The translations under genes and the position numbers were made by a program. The notes beneath the pieces are model-generated. The model was not told where the DNA came from. It searched no databases and saw only the letters and a program-made list of their open reading frames with translations. This document shows, in pieces, positions 25,643 through 33,756 of a DNA stretch of 44,365 nucleotides. Numbering within the stretch: the first letter of the stretch is position 1; every line of letters begins with the position of its first letter. Source of the stretch: VFBF01 sp034440275 (lineage in GTDB: Bacteria; Pseudomonadota; Alphaproteobacteria; Caulobacterales; Aquidulcibacteraceae); contig JAWXBS010000064.1 of the NCBI GenBank assembly GCA_034440275.1, positions 1-44,365 of the forward strand, in the 5' to 3' direction.

Positions 25643-26719
25643 TTATTCTTCCTGATTGCGCGCGCGGTGCTTGTATTTCGCCCGCTGGCCCTTGTGGATC
25701 TGCTTCCACTTCGCGCGTTCCGTCGCCTCGATGGCGGGATCGTCCTTGCGCGCGGCGAAGGCGAGTTCGCGCTGCAGCTTGAGATAGGCCTGCCAACGAT
25801 CCCCGCTCAACGTCTTGTCGGCGATGGCGTCCTGAATGGCGCAGCCCGGTTCGGCGCCGTGCGTGCAGTTGCTGAAGCGGCACATCCCCATCAACGCCGT
25901 GACATCGTCGAAGCTCGCATCGAGCGCATCGTCAACCGCGAGCAGACCCAGCTCACGCATGCCGGGCGTGTCCACCAGCAGCGCCCCGCTCGGCAGACGG
26001 AAGAGTTCGCGGTGCGTGGTCGTGTGGCGGCCGCGCGCGTCGCTCTCGCGGATGTCGCCGGTGTCCATCAGCGCGGTCCCCGCGAGCGCATTGAGCAGCG
26101 TGGATTTGCCCGCGCCTGAGCTGCCCAGCAGCGCCACCGTGACGCCGGGCTGAAGCCACGCCGCGAGCGCCGACAGTCCCACCCCTGTCTTCGCCGAGAG
26201 CGCGACCACCGCCGCGCCGCCCGCGATCGCCACGACCTCCGCCGCCGCCGCATCCGGATCGTCGAGCAGGTCGGCCTTGGTCAGCACGATGACGGGCTCG
26301 GCGCCGCTGTCGCGCGTGGCGACGAGATAGCGTTCCAGGCGCCGCAGGTTCAGATCGGCGTTGAGCGCAGCGACCAGGAACGCCACGTCCACGTTCGCCG
26401 CCACGTTCTGCGCCCCGCCCCGGTCCCCGGCGGCGCGCCGCGCGAAGAGGGTCCGGCGCGGCAGGAGCGCGTGGATGTGCGCCTCGGGCGGACTGCCCTC
26501 GAGCGTCGCCGCCAGCCAGTCGCCGACAACGGGATGCTCCCCGGGCGCCGCGGCCGAGGTGAAGCGCCCGGTCAGGCGCCCGTTCAGTTCGCCGCCATCC
26601 GTTATGAGCCGCCACAGGCCGCGATGCTGCGCGGTCACACGGGCGGGTATGCAGCCTTGCGCTTCGAACGGCGCAAAGGCGGTCCGGAGCGCATCGCTCC
26701 AGCCAAATTCAGTGATCAT
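25643..26719 (-). CDS. rsgA: Small ribosomal subunit biogenesis GTPase RsgA
   Basis: The 358-residue product is a circularly permuted GTPase that helps 30S maturation. The order is OB-fold N domain, then G4 LTKAD (146-150), G1 GSSGAGKS (199-206), a switch region with RGRHTTTHRE, G3 DTPG (250-253), and a C-terminal zinc site Cys280, Cys285, His287, Cys293 (the pattern CRFSNCTHGAEPGC). The lysine-rich end is usual. The start at ATG 26719 follows a short upstream frame with a strong ribosome site. Confidence 0.95.
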   Translation of the reverse strand: MITEFGWSDALRTAFAPFEAQGCIPARVTAQHRGLWRLITDGGELNGRLTGRFTSAAAPGEHPVVGDWLAATLEGSPPEAHIHALLPRRTLFARRAAGDRGGAQNVAANVDVAFLVAALNADLNLRRLERYLVATRDSGAEPVIVLTKADLLDDPDAAAAEVVAIAGGAAVVALSAKTGVGLSALAAWLQPGVTVALLGSSGAGKSTLLNALAGTALMDTGDIRESDARGRHTTTHRELFRLPSGALLVDTPGMRELGLLAVDDALDASFDDVTALMGMCRFSNCTHGAEPGCAIQDAIADKTLSGDRWQAYLKLQRELAFAARKDDPAIEATERAKWKQIHKGQRAKYKHRARNQEE

Positions 26720-26767
26720 GGGTATCGTCCACCAGCAGAACTTCGGATGCGCCGGCGGAACGCGCGG

Positions 26768-26824
26768 TCACGACCGGCGCACGCCCTCGGCGCGGCGGGA
26801 AGCCGCGAAAACAATCTCTGTCAT
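26768..26824 (-). CDS. Possible 18-codon upstream ORF before rsgA
   Basis: A short frame starts at ATG 26824 with a very good ribosome site (GAGGGAGG, 7 bases before) and ends at TGA 26768, 48 bases before the rsgA start. The first residues, MTEIVF, look like a normal protein start, so this may be a leader peptide or the stump of a lost small gene. No repeat, attenuator or family match is seen. rsgA itself has no comparable ribosome site. Confidence 0.3.
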   Translation of the reverse strand: MTEIVFAASRRAEGVRRS

Positions 26825-26950
26825 GATCAGGCCTCCCTCGGCTGGCGTGGATCGACGCGCGAGTCCTGCCGCCGATGGCCGGCTGCGTCAACCTTGACGC
26901 GCCGCGCCTCTAGCGACGGGGCGCCCCTCGTGTGCTATGCGCCCGCCTCC

Positions 26951-27697
26951 ATGAGCGAAGCCGCCGCCACCCCTGATTCCGCCGCGCAGCCGACCCTGTC
27001 GGTCGTGATCGCGGTCTTCAACGAGGAAGAGAACGCCGCCGCCGTCGCCCGGGAGACGCTTTCAGCGCTGGAGGGCGGGCCGGCGTTTGAGGTGGTGTTC
27101 GTCGATGACGGCTCCACCGACGCCACGGTCGCCAATCTCAAGGCCATCGGTGACCCCCGGATCGTCGTCATCAAGCACAAGAAACGCTGCGGTAAATCGC
27201 AGGCCGTGCGGACCGGCGTGGTCGCCGCGCGCGGACGCTGGATCGGCACGATGGACGGCGACGGCCAGAACGATCCGGTCGACGTCGCCAAGATGCTGAA
27301 GCTCGCCACGGAAGCTGGCGGGTCGCCGCTGGTCGCGGGCGTGCGTCGCCGCCGCAACGACCCCGTCTCGCGCCTTGTCGCCACGCGCATCGCCAACGGC
27401 ATACGCCAGGCGATCCTCAACGACGGCTGCCCCGACACCGGCTGCGGCCTGAAACTCTTCGAGCGCGACGCGTTCCTGATCCTGCCGGTCTTCGAAGGCC
27501 AACACCGCTTCCTGCCCGCGCTGTTCAAGACGTACGGCCACCCGCTGATCCTGCACGAGGTCAACCACCGGCCGCGCACGGCGGGGGTGTCGAAATATTC
27601 CAACATCGGTCGCGCGCTGGTCGGCGTCGTGGACATCATCGGCGTCGTCTGGCTGCGCGCGCGCACCCGGGCGCCGGCCGGCGTGGAGCGCGCGTGA
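26951..27697 (+). CDS. Family 2 glycosyltransferase, polyprenyl-phosphate type
   Basis: The 248-residue product is a GT-A enzyme like dolichyl/undecaprenyl-phosphate mannosyl- or amino-arabinosyl-transferases. Seen are LSVVIAVFNEEEN at the start, FVDDGSTD, the metal-binding MDGDGQNDP, and the acceptor-side GCPDTGCGLKLF and NHRPRTAGVSKY. It has no C-terminal membrane pair, so it acts at the cytoplasmic face. It overlaps the next gene (GTGA), an ArnT-like enzyme. The pair probably loads a sugar on a polyprenyl carrier and moves it to an acceptor, perhaps lipid A. Confidence 0.88.
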   Translation: MSEAAATPDSAAQPTLSVVIAVFNEEENAAAVARETLSALEGGPAFEVVFVDDGSTDATVANLKAIGDPRIVVIKHKKRCGKSQAVRTGVVAARGRWIGTMDGDGQNDPVDVAKMLKLATEAGGSPLVAGVRRRRNDPVSRLVATRIANGIRQAILNDGCPDTGCGLKLFERDAFLILPVFEGQHRFLPALFKTYGHPLILHEVNHRPRTAGVSKYSNIGRALVGVVDIIGVVWLRARTRAPAGVERA

Positions 27698-29364
27698 GTT
27701 TCTTCGAACGGTTCGCGGACGCCCTGCGCGACCGCACGGGAGCGGCGCTCTTCGCGCTGCTGATGACGCTCGCCATCGTGCTGCCGGGGCAAATGTCGAT
27801 CCCGCCGATCGACCGCGACGAGGCGCGTTTCGCGCAGGCGACGCGCCAGATGGTGGAAACCGGCGATTATGTCGACATCCGCTTCCTCGATGTGCCGCGC
27901 CATCTGCAACCGGCGGGCATCTACTGGCTGCAATCGATCTCCGTGCAGACGCTCGGGGACAAGGACGTGCGCGCGATCTGGCCGCACCGCGTGCCGTCGT
28001 GGCTCTCCGCGATCGCCACTGTTTTCCTGACATGGTGGATCGGCGGGCTGCTGTTCGGCAGGGAAGCCGGTCGCATCGCCGCCGCGTTGATGGGTACGTG
28101 TCTCATCTTCAGCGTCGAAGCGCGCATCGCGAAGATCGATTCCACGCTCTGCGCCGTGACGTTGCTCGCACAGGCCGCACTGGCGCGCGCTTTCATGGCG
28201 CGGGAGCGTTCGGAGAAGCTCTCGCCCTGGTGGGCGGCGCTGTTCTGGAGCGCGCTCGGCTTCGGTATCCTGCTCAAGGGCCCCGTGATGGTGCTCGTCA
28301 CCGGCGGGACGATCCTCGGGCTCATCGCGCTGGAACGGCGTGTAAAGTGGCTCGGCTTGCTTAGGCCCTTGTGGGGCGTGCCGCTGATGCTGCTGGTCGC
28401 CGCGCCCTGGTACATCGCCATCGGCATGGCCACGGACGGCGCCTTCTTCCGCACGGCGCTGGGGTACAGCGTCGCCGGCAAGATCGCGGGCACGCACCAG
28501 AAGCATGGCGGACCGATCGGCTATCACGCGCTCCTGTTCACCGGCATGTTCTGGCCCGGCAGCCTCTTCGGCTGGCTCGCCATTCCTTACGCATGGATCC
28601 AGCGGCGCACGCCCGCCGTGCGCTTCGCCATCGCATGGATCGTGCCGGCGTGGATCGTCTTCGAACTCTCCGGCACCAAGCTGCCGCACTACACGCTGCC
28701 GTTGCTCCCCGCGTTTGCGATGCTGAGCGCGGCCGCAGTCCAGCAGGCGGGCGATGCGAAATGGTTCGGGCGTCCGCGCCTGCTTGCGGTCGCTGCGTTC
28801 TTCTGGCTCGTGTTCGCACTGGTGCTCACGATCGGCGTGCCCGCGCTGCGTCTTGAACTGCAGCAGGACGCGGCGTTCCTGCCGTTGCTGCTCGGCGGCG
28901 TTGCGCTGTTGGGCTGCGCGATCACGCTGGCGCTCGTGGCGCAGGGGCGTTCGCGGGCGGGTGTCGCGGTCATGATGGCGACGGCGCTGCTGACGTGGGT
29001 GAACAATTTCGGCCTGACGCTGCCGCAGATGGATCAGGTGTTCATGTCGCCGCGCGTGATGGCGCTCGCGCAGCGCACCGCGCCCTGCCCGACATCGAAA
29101 CTGGCTCTGCTGGAATTCCACGAGCCGAGCCTCGTCTTCCTGAACGGATCGCAGACCGTGCTCGCGCGGACGGCTGAAGAGTTCACAGCACACTTCGCCA
29201 CCGACCGCGCCTGCGCCATCGGCCTTGTCGGCGAACCCAAGCGCGAAGCGTTTCTCGCTGCGGCGAATGCAGAAGGCCTGAAGCCCGTCGAACTCGGCGT
29301 CGTCGAAGGCTTCAACCACAACGAAGGCGATCGCAATAAACTGACGCTTTACCGCGTCGAGTAA
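27694..29364 (+). CDS. ArnT-like GT39 family membrane glycosyltransferase
   Basis: The 556-residue integral membrane protein matches the ArnT/PMT family. The first periplasmic loop has the catalytic-type Asp in PPIDRDEARFAQATRQM, followed by HLQPAGIYWLQ; roughly twelve hydrophobic helices follow, then a soluble C-terminal domain with FHEPSLVFLNGSQTVL. GTG 27694 overlaps the GT2 stop. ArnT enzymes transfer 4-amino-4-deoxy-L-arabinose from undecaprenyl phosphate to lipid A; here no genes for making that sugar are present, so the sugar remains open. The link to lipid A is by family and by the nearby lipid A block. Confidence 0.85.
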   Translation: MSFFERFADALRDRTGAALFALLMTLAIVLPGQMSIPPIDRDEARFAQATRQMVETGDYVDIRFLDVPRHLQPAGIYWLQSISVQTLGDKDVRAIWPHRVPSWLSAIATVFLTWWIGGLLFGREAGRIAAALMGTCLIFSVEARIAKIDSTLCAVTLLAQAALARAFMARERSEKLSPWWAALFWSALGFGILLKGPVMVLVTGGTILGLIALERRVKWLGLLRPLWGVPLMLLVAAPWYIAIGMATDGAFFRTALGYSVAGKIAGTHQKHGGPIGYHALLFTGMFWPGSLFGWLAIPYAWIQRRTPAVRFAIAWIVPAWIVFELSGTKLPHYTLPLLPAFAMLSAAAVQQAGDAKWFGRPRLLAVAAFFWLVFALVLTIGVPALRLELQQDAAFLPLLLGGVALLGCAITLALVAQGRSRAGVAVMMATALLTWVNNFGLTLPQMDQVFMSPRVMALAQRTAPCPTSKLALLEFHEPSLVFLNGSQTVLARTAEEFTAHFATDRACAIGLVGEPKREAFLAAANAEGLKPVELGVVEGFNHNEGDRNKLTLYRVE

Positions 29365-29398
29365 GCGCGTTTTGGGGGGCAAACGCCCTCTCGAAAAT

Positions 29399-29446
29399 AG
29401 CTATTGTGTTTTGCACACTAGCTGCTACCTTGCGCTACACACTAGC
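29399..29446. promoter_or_regulatory. Palindrome and direct repeat upstream of padR (candidate operator)
   Basis: AGCTA (29399-29403) and GTGT (29406-29409) are mirrored by ACAC (29415-29418) and TAGCT (29419-29423), giving a near-perfect palindrome. The right arm CACACTAGC (29414-29422) recurs exactly at 29438-29446, 24 bp on. The region is AT-rich against its surroundings and lies 36-84 bp before the padR start. This is a good place for autoregulation by a dimeric PadR protein. Confidence 0.55.
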
Positions 29447-29482
29447 GATCGTCGCCGGCGGTGCAGACACGAAGAGGCCGAA

Positions 29483-29833
29483 GTGCCGGAACATCCAACC
29501 AGCGACTGGACATCGCAGCTGCGCCGAGGGGTGCTGGAGCTTTGCGTCCTCAGCCTTCTCAGGACGCGCGAAAGCTACGGATACGAGATCGTCACCACCC
29601 TGGAACGCTTCGGGCCGCTCGCAGCGGGCGAAAACACCATCTACCCGCTGCTGCGACGGCTGAAGACCGATCGCCATCTCGAGACGTTCGCGGTGGACTC
29701 TCCCACCGGCCCGCCGCGCCAGTATTTCCGGCTCACACGCATTGGGCGCGCGCGTCTTGAAACCCTCGAACTCGAATGGACGGACATGGCGGACGCGGTC
29801 GCGCGCTGCCTGAACGAAGGAGTTGCGTCATGA
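29483..29833 (+). CDS. PadR family transcriptional regulator
   Basis: The 116-residue product is a small PadR-type winged-helix repressor: LRRGVLELCVLSLLRTRESYGYEIV, then GENTIYPLLRRL (recognition helix region) and the wing PPRQYFRLTRIGRARL. The start is GTG 29483, after AGAGG. Its stop overlaps the next start as ATGA, the standard pairing of PadR with a HAAS/DUF1700 membrane protein. It probably represses this two-gene unit from the palindrome just upstream. The inducing signal is unknown. Confidence 0.92.
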   Translation: MPEHPTSDWTSQLRRGVLELCVLSLLRTRESYGYEIVTTLERFGPLAAGENTIYPLLRRLKTDRHLETFAVDSPTGPPRQYFRLTRIGRARLETLELEWTDMADAVARCLNEGVAS

Positions 29834-30393
29834 CCGAAGAGCATCCGCGCGTGCGCGCTTACATGAGCCAGTTCGAAGCGACGCTGCGCAAGCACGGCCT
29901 CAAGGAATGGGCCGACATCGCCCGCGATCTGCGCAGCCACATCGCCGAAGCGATCGACTATGGAAAACCCATCGACGCGATACTCGACTCCTTCGGCCCT
30001 CCGGAAGCGCTGGCGCGCGCCTACGCCGTCGAACTGCTGATGGACAAACCCTCCGGATCGCGCGGCGCGGGCCTTGGCCGTTTCCTGCAATTGCTGGGAC
30101 TTCTCGCCGCCGGCGGCATTGCGACCTTCGTCGTCGTCTTCGCGCTCGGCTCGGTCGGCCTTGGCTTTGCGCTCTCCGGCGTCATGCTCATCGTGATCGG
30201 CGCCATCGAAGCCATGGGTGTGCACCTTCCGCATGTGCAGACGGCGGATTTGCCGCCGCTGCTCATCATGGCGCTCGGACCGGTCTTCCTCGCCCTTGGC
30301 TGGTCTGCATTCTGGGTGCTCTCGAAATACGCCGGCTTCATCGCCGGCGTATGGCGGAAAGCAGCGCCGCGGGGCGGCCAGGCGGTCGGGTAA
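29830..30393 (+). CDS. HAAS/DUF1700-like membrane protein
   Basis: The 187-residue protein has a helical N-terminal domain (about residues 5-70), MSQFEATLRKHGLKEWADIARDLRSHIAEAI...ILDSFGPPEALARAYA, typical of the HAAS domain. Three hydrophobic segments follow, ending near residue 180. Such proteins are co-transcribed with PadR regulators and are thought to pass envelope signals to them. Overlap by 4 bases with padR supports this. No enzyme motif is present. Confidence 0.82.
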   Translation: MTEEHPRVRAYMSQFEATLRKHGLKEWADIARDLRSHIAEAIDYGKPIDAILDSFGPPEALARAYAVELLMDKPSGSRGAGLGRFLQLLGLLAAGGIATFVVVFALGSVGLGFALSGVMLIVIGAIEAMGVHLPHVQTADLPPLLIMALGPVFLALGWSAFWVLSKYAGFIAGVWRKAAPRGGQAVG

Positions 30394-30417
30394 CGGAAGA
30401 CTCGCGATGGCGGCCAG

Positions 30418-30885
30418 CTAACGACAGCCGCCGGTGTATTCCGTCTCGCCGAGCACGCCTTCGACGCTCCAGTTGAGGTCGCCGGTCGCGCGGTTGAGCG
30501 TAAGCGGCGCGCCGTCGGCCATGGCGAGCGTCAGCAGCGCGCCTTCTTCCTTGAAGAAGTCCCGCTGTACGCCGGGCAGGAACTGCAGCCACGGGTCGAA
30601 GCCCTGCACGTCCGGGAGTGGTTCGAGCACCTCGACCTTCTCCACCGACCAGCCTTTGCCGAGCACGCCGTTCTCGATGACCATCTCGATACGCGCACGC
30701 GATTCCGACACGATCGGTCCGCGCACGGCGACGTAGCTCAGCAAGCATACAAGTTCGCGTCCCTGCGCCGTCGGGCTCTGGAGCGTTTCCACGCCCGTGC
30801 CTTCCGGCGGCGGCGGGGGCTTCTGCGGTCCGCACGCGGCGAGCAGCACAGCGCAGGCGAGCGCCGCGAAGACCTTCTGTTTCAT
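30418..30885 (-). CDS. Lipoprotein of unknown function
   Basis: This 155-residue protein starts with a lipoprotein signal with lipobox LLAAC (Cys18 or so), followed by a Pro run. The rest has mixed strands, one pair of cysteines (GRELVCLLSYV and the C-terminal TGGCR) and no motif I know. ATG 30885 follows AGGAA. It lies 8 bases behind the M23 peptidase gene and is likely in its operon. It ends 24 bases from the HAAS gene on the other strand. Confidence 0.7.
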   Translation of the reverse strand: MKQKVFAALACAVLLAACGPQKPPPPPEGTGVETLQSPTAQGRELVCLLSYVAVRGPIVSESRARIEMVIENGVLGKGWSVEKVEVLEPLPDVQGFDPWLQFLPGVQRDFFKEEGALLTLAMADGAPLTLNRATGDLNWSVEGVLGETEYTGGCR

Positions 30886-30893
30886 GATCATTC

Positions 30894-31907
30894 CTATTGC
30901 GCCGATGACGTCGATTGGGGCGCCCATTGGACGAAGCCGCTCGGCGCCGTTCCCGGATCAACAACGGTGCGCCCGCCCCAGTGCGCGCGCGCGATGGCGA
31001 GGCCCTTGATCGCCAGCGACGGATCGAGATTGCGGTCGCGCCAGCGCATGCGCCAGCACAGGTGCGGCCCGGTCGTGCGGCCGCTGCGACCCACTGCGCC
31101 GAGCACCTGCGCCTGATCGACGGTGTCGCCCACCGCCACATCTACGCGGCTCATGTGCAGGTAGTACGTCATCAGTCCCTGCCCGTGATCAAGCATGATG
31201 AGACCACCCTCGAAGTGGAGATCGCGTTCGGCGAGCGCGATGACGCCCGGCGCCGGCGCGCGGATCGGCGTGCCTGTGGTCGCTGCGATATCAATGCCAT
31301 AGTGCGGGGTCTTCGGCACGCCGTTGAGCACGCGCTGGTTGCCCCACGCGCCACTCATGCGCCCCTCGACCGGCCAGACGAACGCCTCCTGGTAGCCCTG
31401 CAGCGTGGCGCGGGAGTCCCGGGCCTTGTTCTTGATTTCTGTGTCGCGCGCGATCCGCGCGAGGACGGCGGGGTCGGTCGGCGTCACGGTTTCCGGCGGC
31501 AGACCGTCCACGCGCTGGATCGAGAACTGGCGCGGCGCGACGGCGTATATCTCCTGCTTAGCGCCGCCGGCGCCGTTGACTTCGATGAGCGCAGTCGGGG
31601 GCGCATCGCGATCGAAACCCGCTACGAACCAGCCCTCCGCGTCCGCATTGCCGCGCGCGATATGGTCAACGATGACGCGCGCGCCGATCTCGGTGCGGCA
31701 GACGATGATCCCGCCCTGCGCGAACGCGCCGGCGCATTCGAGTTTGATCGGCAGAGGCGCCGGCATCGCCACAGGCGTCGCGGGTTGCGGCGTAGGCGCG
31801 GGCGTCGTCACCGAGGGCGTGGGCACGGGCAGCGACGTCTGAGCTGCTTCCGGCGCACCGCAGCCGGCCAGCGAAAGGGCGAAAGCCGAAGCAAGAATGG
31901 CGCGCAT
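30894..31907 (-). CDS. M23 family metallopeptidase lipoprotein (LytM-like)
   Basis: The 337-residue product has a lipoprotein signal (lipobox LAGC, Cys16), a long Pro/Thr-rich linker, a middle domain and a C-terminal LytM-like peptidase domain. Zinc and catalytic positions are His202 and Asp206 in HYGID, His251 in YLHMS and His282 in GPHLC. The usual HxH pair is HLC here, so the second His, normally a zinc ligand, is Cys284. The fold looks intact otherwise. M23 proteins cut peptidoglycan cross-links or act as amidase activators. ATG 31907 was chosen because it gives the signal peptide. Confidence 0.85.
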   Translation of the reverse strand: MRAILASAFALSLAGCGAPEAAQTSLPVPTPSVTTPAPTPQPATPVAMPAPLPIKLECAGAFAQGGIIVCRTEIGARVIVDHIARGNADAEGWFVAGFDRDAPPTALIEVNGAGGAKQEIYAVAPRQFSIQRVDGLPPETVTPTDPAVLARIARDTEIKNKARDSRATLQGYQEAFVWPVEGRMSGAWGNQRVLNGVPKTPHYGIDIAATTGTPIRAPAPGVIALAERDLHFEGGLIMLDHGQGLMTYYLHMSRVDVAVGDTVDQAQVLGAVGRSGRTTGPHLCWRMRWRDRNLDPSLAIKGLAIARAHWGGRTVVDPGTAPSGFVQWAPQSTSSAQ

Positions 31908-31942
31908 GATCGATCCCCGATGCGGTCGCGACATGTGGAACG

Positions 31943-32164
31943 TCAGGCCTTCTTCTCGTGCAGCGCCCGCCACCGTGCAGTGGCCTCGGCGGCGCTGCGA
32001 TAGGCCTCCTGCAGCTCCACGTTCCAGTAGCGCAGCTCATCCAGCGGGATGAGCGCGCCCGACACGGCGCAGCGCACGAAGCGCCCCGGCGCGAGCACGG
32101 TGAACTCGGCGTCGCCGTAGCGGACGCGGGCGATATCCCCGGCGGGTTCGTCTCTCTTCAACAT
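31943..32164 (-). CDS. DUF2093 family protein
   Basis: The 73-residue product matches DUF2093, a small alphaproteobacterial family. Marks are RVRYGDAEFTVLAPGRFVRCAVSGALIPLDELRYWNVELQEAY. In other genomes it often follows lpxK; here it leads the M23 gene instead, 36 bases upstream. Function unknown. The sequence looks complete. Confidence 0.85.
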   Translation of the reverse strand: MLKRDEPAGDIARVRYGDAEFTVLAPGRFVRCAVSGALIPLDELRYWNVELQEAYRSAAEATARWRALHEKKA

Positions 32165-32204
32165 GGCTTCTTCTTAGCTCAATTCGCCGCCTGGCGCACG
32201 ACCC

Positions 32205-33629
32205 TCACCGCCGCGAGGCATAGACCTTCACAAGGTCGTGCAGGAAGTCCCGTCCCTCATAGACCGACCGGACACGAATCCGCTCGTTAAGGCCGTGGGC
32301 GCCGCCGCCGTCGGGATCGCCGAACATGCCGGAGACGCCGTAGGTCGGTATGCCCGCGTGGTTGAGGAAGCGGCCGTCCGTGGCGCCGGTGGCCATCGCC
32401 GGCACCACGGGCACGCCGGGCCAGAGCTTGGCCGCGACCTGTTCGATGGGACCGAGGATTGACGACATGAGCGGCGGCGGCGGGGAAACCGGGTCGGGCT
32501 CGGCCAGCAGGCTGACCGCGATCCGCGGGTCGGCGATGACGCGCTCGAGTTCGGCCTTCACCTCGGCAGGCGTGTGTCCCGGCAGGATGCGACAGTTCAC
32601 GTTCGCGCGCGCCTTCTGTGGCAGCGCGTTCGGCGCGTGGCCCGCATCCACCGTCGTCGCCACACACGTGGTGCGCAGCATGCTGTTGTAGGAGACGTCG
32701 CGCGTCACCATCGCCACGGCACGCGCATCGGCCGGATTGGCGACGAGCGCGCGCATGGCCGCGCCCATGTCGCCGCCGGTGATCGCCGCGTTGCGCGTGA
32801 AGAACAGACGCGTGGCGTCGTTCAGCTCGATCGGAAAGTCATGCGCCTGCACCTTCAGCAACGCCGCCGAGAGGCGATAGATCGCGTTCTCCTTCGACGG
32901 CCGCGAGCTGTGCCCGCCGGGGTTCGTCGTCTCGAAGATGAAGTCCTGATAGACCTTCTCACCGGCCTGCACGCCGAGCGCGACGCGGTTGCCCTGCGCA
33001 TCGAGTCGCCCGCCGGCGCCTTCATTGATCGCAAAGCCCGCCTGGATCAGCGGGCGATGATGCTCGAGCAGATATTCAACGCCGTTGTGCGTGTCGGACG
33101 TTTCCTCGCCGCAGGTGAGCGCCATCTTGATGTCGCGGCGCGGACGGTAATTCTCGCGCTTGAAGCGCACCATCGAGTCCGTGAATACCGCCGCCATGGC
33201 TTTGTCGTCGGCGACGCCGCGCGCGTAGAAATAGCCCCCCTCCTCGATGAAACTGAAGGGATCGCGGGTCCAGTCCTCGCGGCGCGCCTCGACGACGTCG
33301 ATGTGCGCGAGCAGGAGCAGCGCCGGAAGCCGGCGGTTGGAGCCGCGCAGCACAGCGACGAGATTGCCGTCCTTGGGACGATCCGGCGGCGCGATCACCC
33401 GGACGTCGGCCGCCGGGAAACCCGCCGCACGCAGGCGCGCGGCCATGGCTTCCGCCGCGCGCGTGCAGGAACCGTTCGACAGCGTCGTGTCGATTTCGAC
33501 GAGTTCCTTGTAGAGCGCGCGGAACTCGATCTGGTCGGCGCGCGACAGGGTAGGTGTCGACGGGGTCTGGGCTTCGGCCGTACCCGCCAGAAGGATGAGC
33601 GCGAGAAGCGCGCCGCCCATGGATTTCAT
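32205..33629 (-). CDS. M20 family metallopeptidase, exported
   Basis: The 474-residue product has a signal peptide (ALLALILLAGTAEAQ) and the di-zinc pattern of M20 peptidases: LAHIDVVEA, GVADDKAM with the bridging Asp, CGEETSD with the catalytic Glu pair, and the last ligand in GGAHGLNERI. A dimerisation insert is visible between (PGGHSSRPSKENAIYRL). It likely cleaves small peptides or amino-acid conjugates in the periplasm. ATG 33629 follows GGGAG. The gene is 40 bases upstream of DUF2093 and may share its transcript. Confidence 0.9.
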   Translation of the reverse strand: MKSMGGALLALILLAGTAEAQTPSTPTLSRADQIEFRALYKELVEIDTTLSNGSCTRAAEAMAARLRAAGFPAADVRVIAPPDRPKDGNLVAVLRGSNRRLPALLLLAHIDVVEARREDWTRDPFSFIEEGGYFYARGVADDKAMAAVFTDSMVRFKRENYRPRRDIKMALTCGEETSDTHNGVEYLLEHHRPLIQAGFAINEGAGGRLDAQGNRVALGVQAGEKVYQDFIFETTNPGGHSSRPSKENAIYRLSAALLKVQAHDFPIELNDATRLFFTRNAAITGGDMGAAMRALVANPADARAVAMVTRDVSYNSMLRTTCVATTVDAGHAPNALPQKARANVNCRILPGHTPAEVKAELERVIADPRIAVSLLAEPDPVSPPPPLMSSILGPIEQVAAKLWPGVPVVPAMATGATDGRFLNHAGIPTYGVSGMFGDPDGGGAHGLNERIRVRSVYEGRDFLHDLVKVYASRR

Positions 33630-33706
33630 TTTGAGACTCCCGCTTTCCCGGGAGCTAGACGCCGGCGGCGGACGGCGCAAGCATTTGCCGCCCCCCGGAC
33701 GCAAAA

Positions 33707-33731
33707 CGGCCCCGGACGAAGCCCGGGGCCG
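33707..33731 (-). terminator. Rho-independent terminator of the TonB receptor gene
   Basis: On the minus strand the arms CGGCCCCGG and CCGGGGCCG form a 9-bp stem with a 7-base loop and are followed by TTTT. It starts 25 bases after the receptor stop. The position and T-run direction fit that gene and also shield the M20 gene from read-through. Confidence 0.85.
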
Positions 33732-33756
33732 CTGTCTGCTGGGCCAGAGGCGTCGA

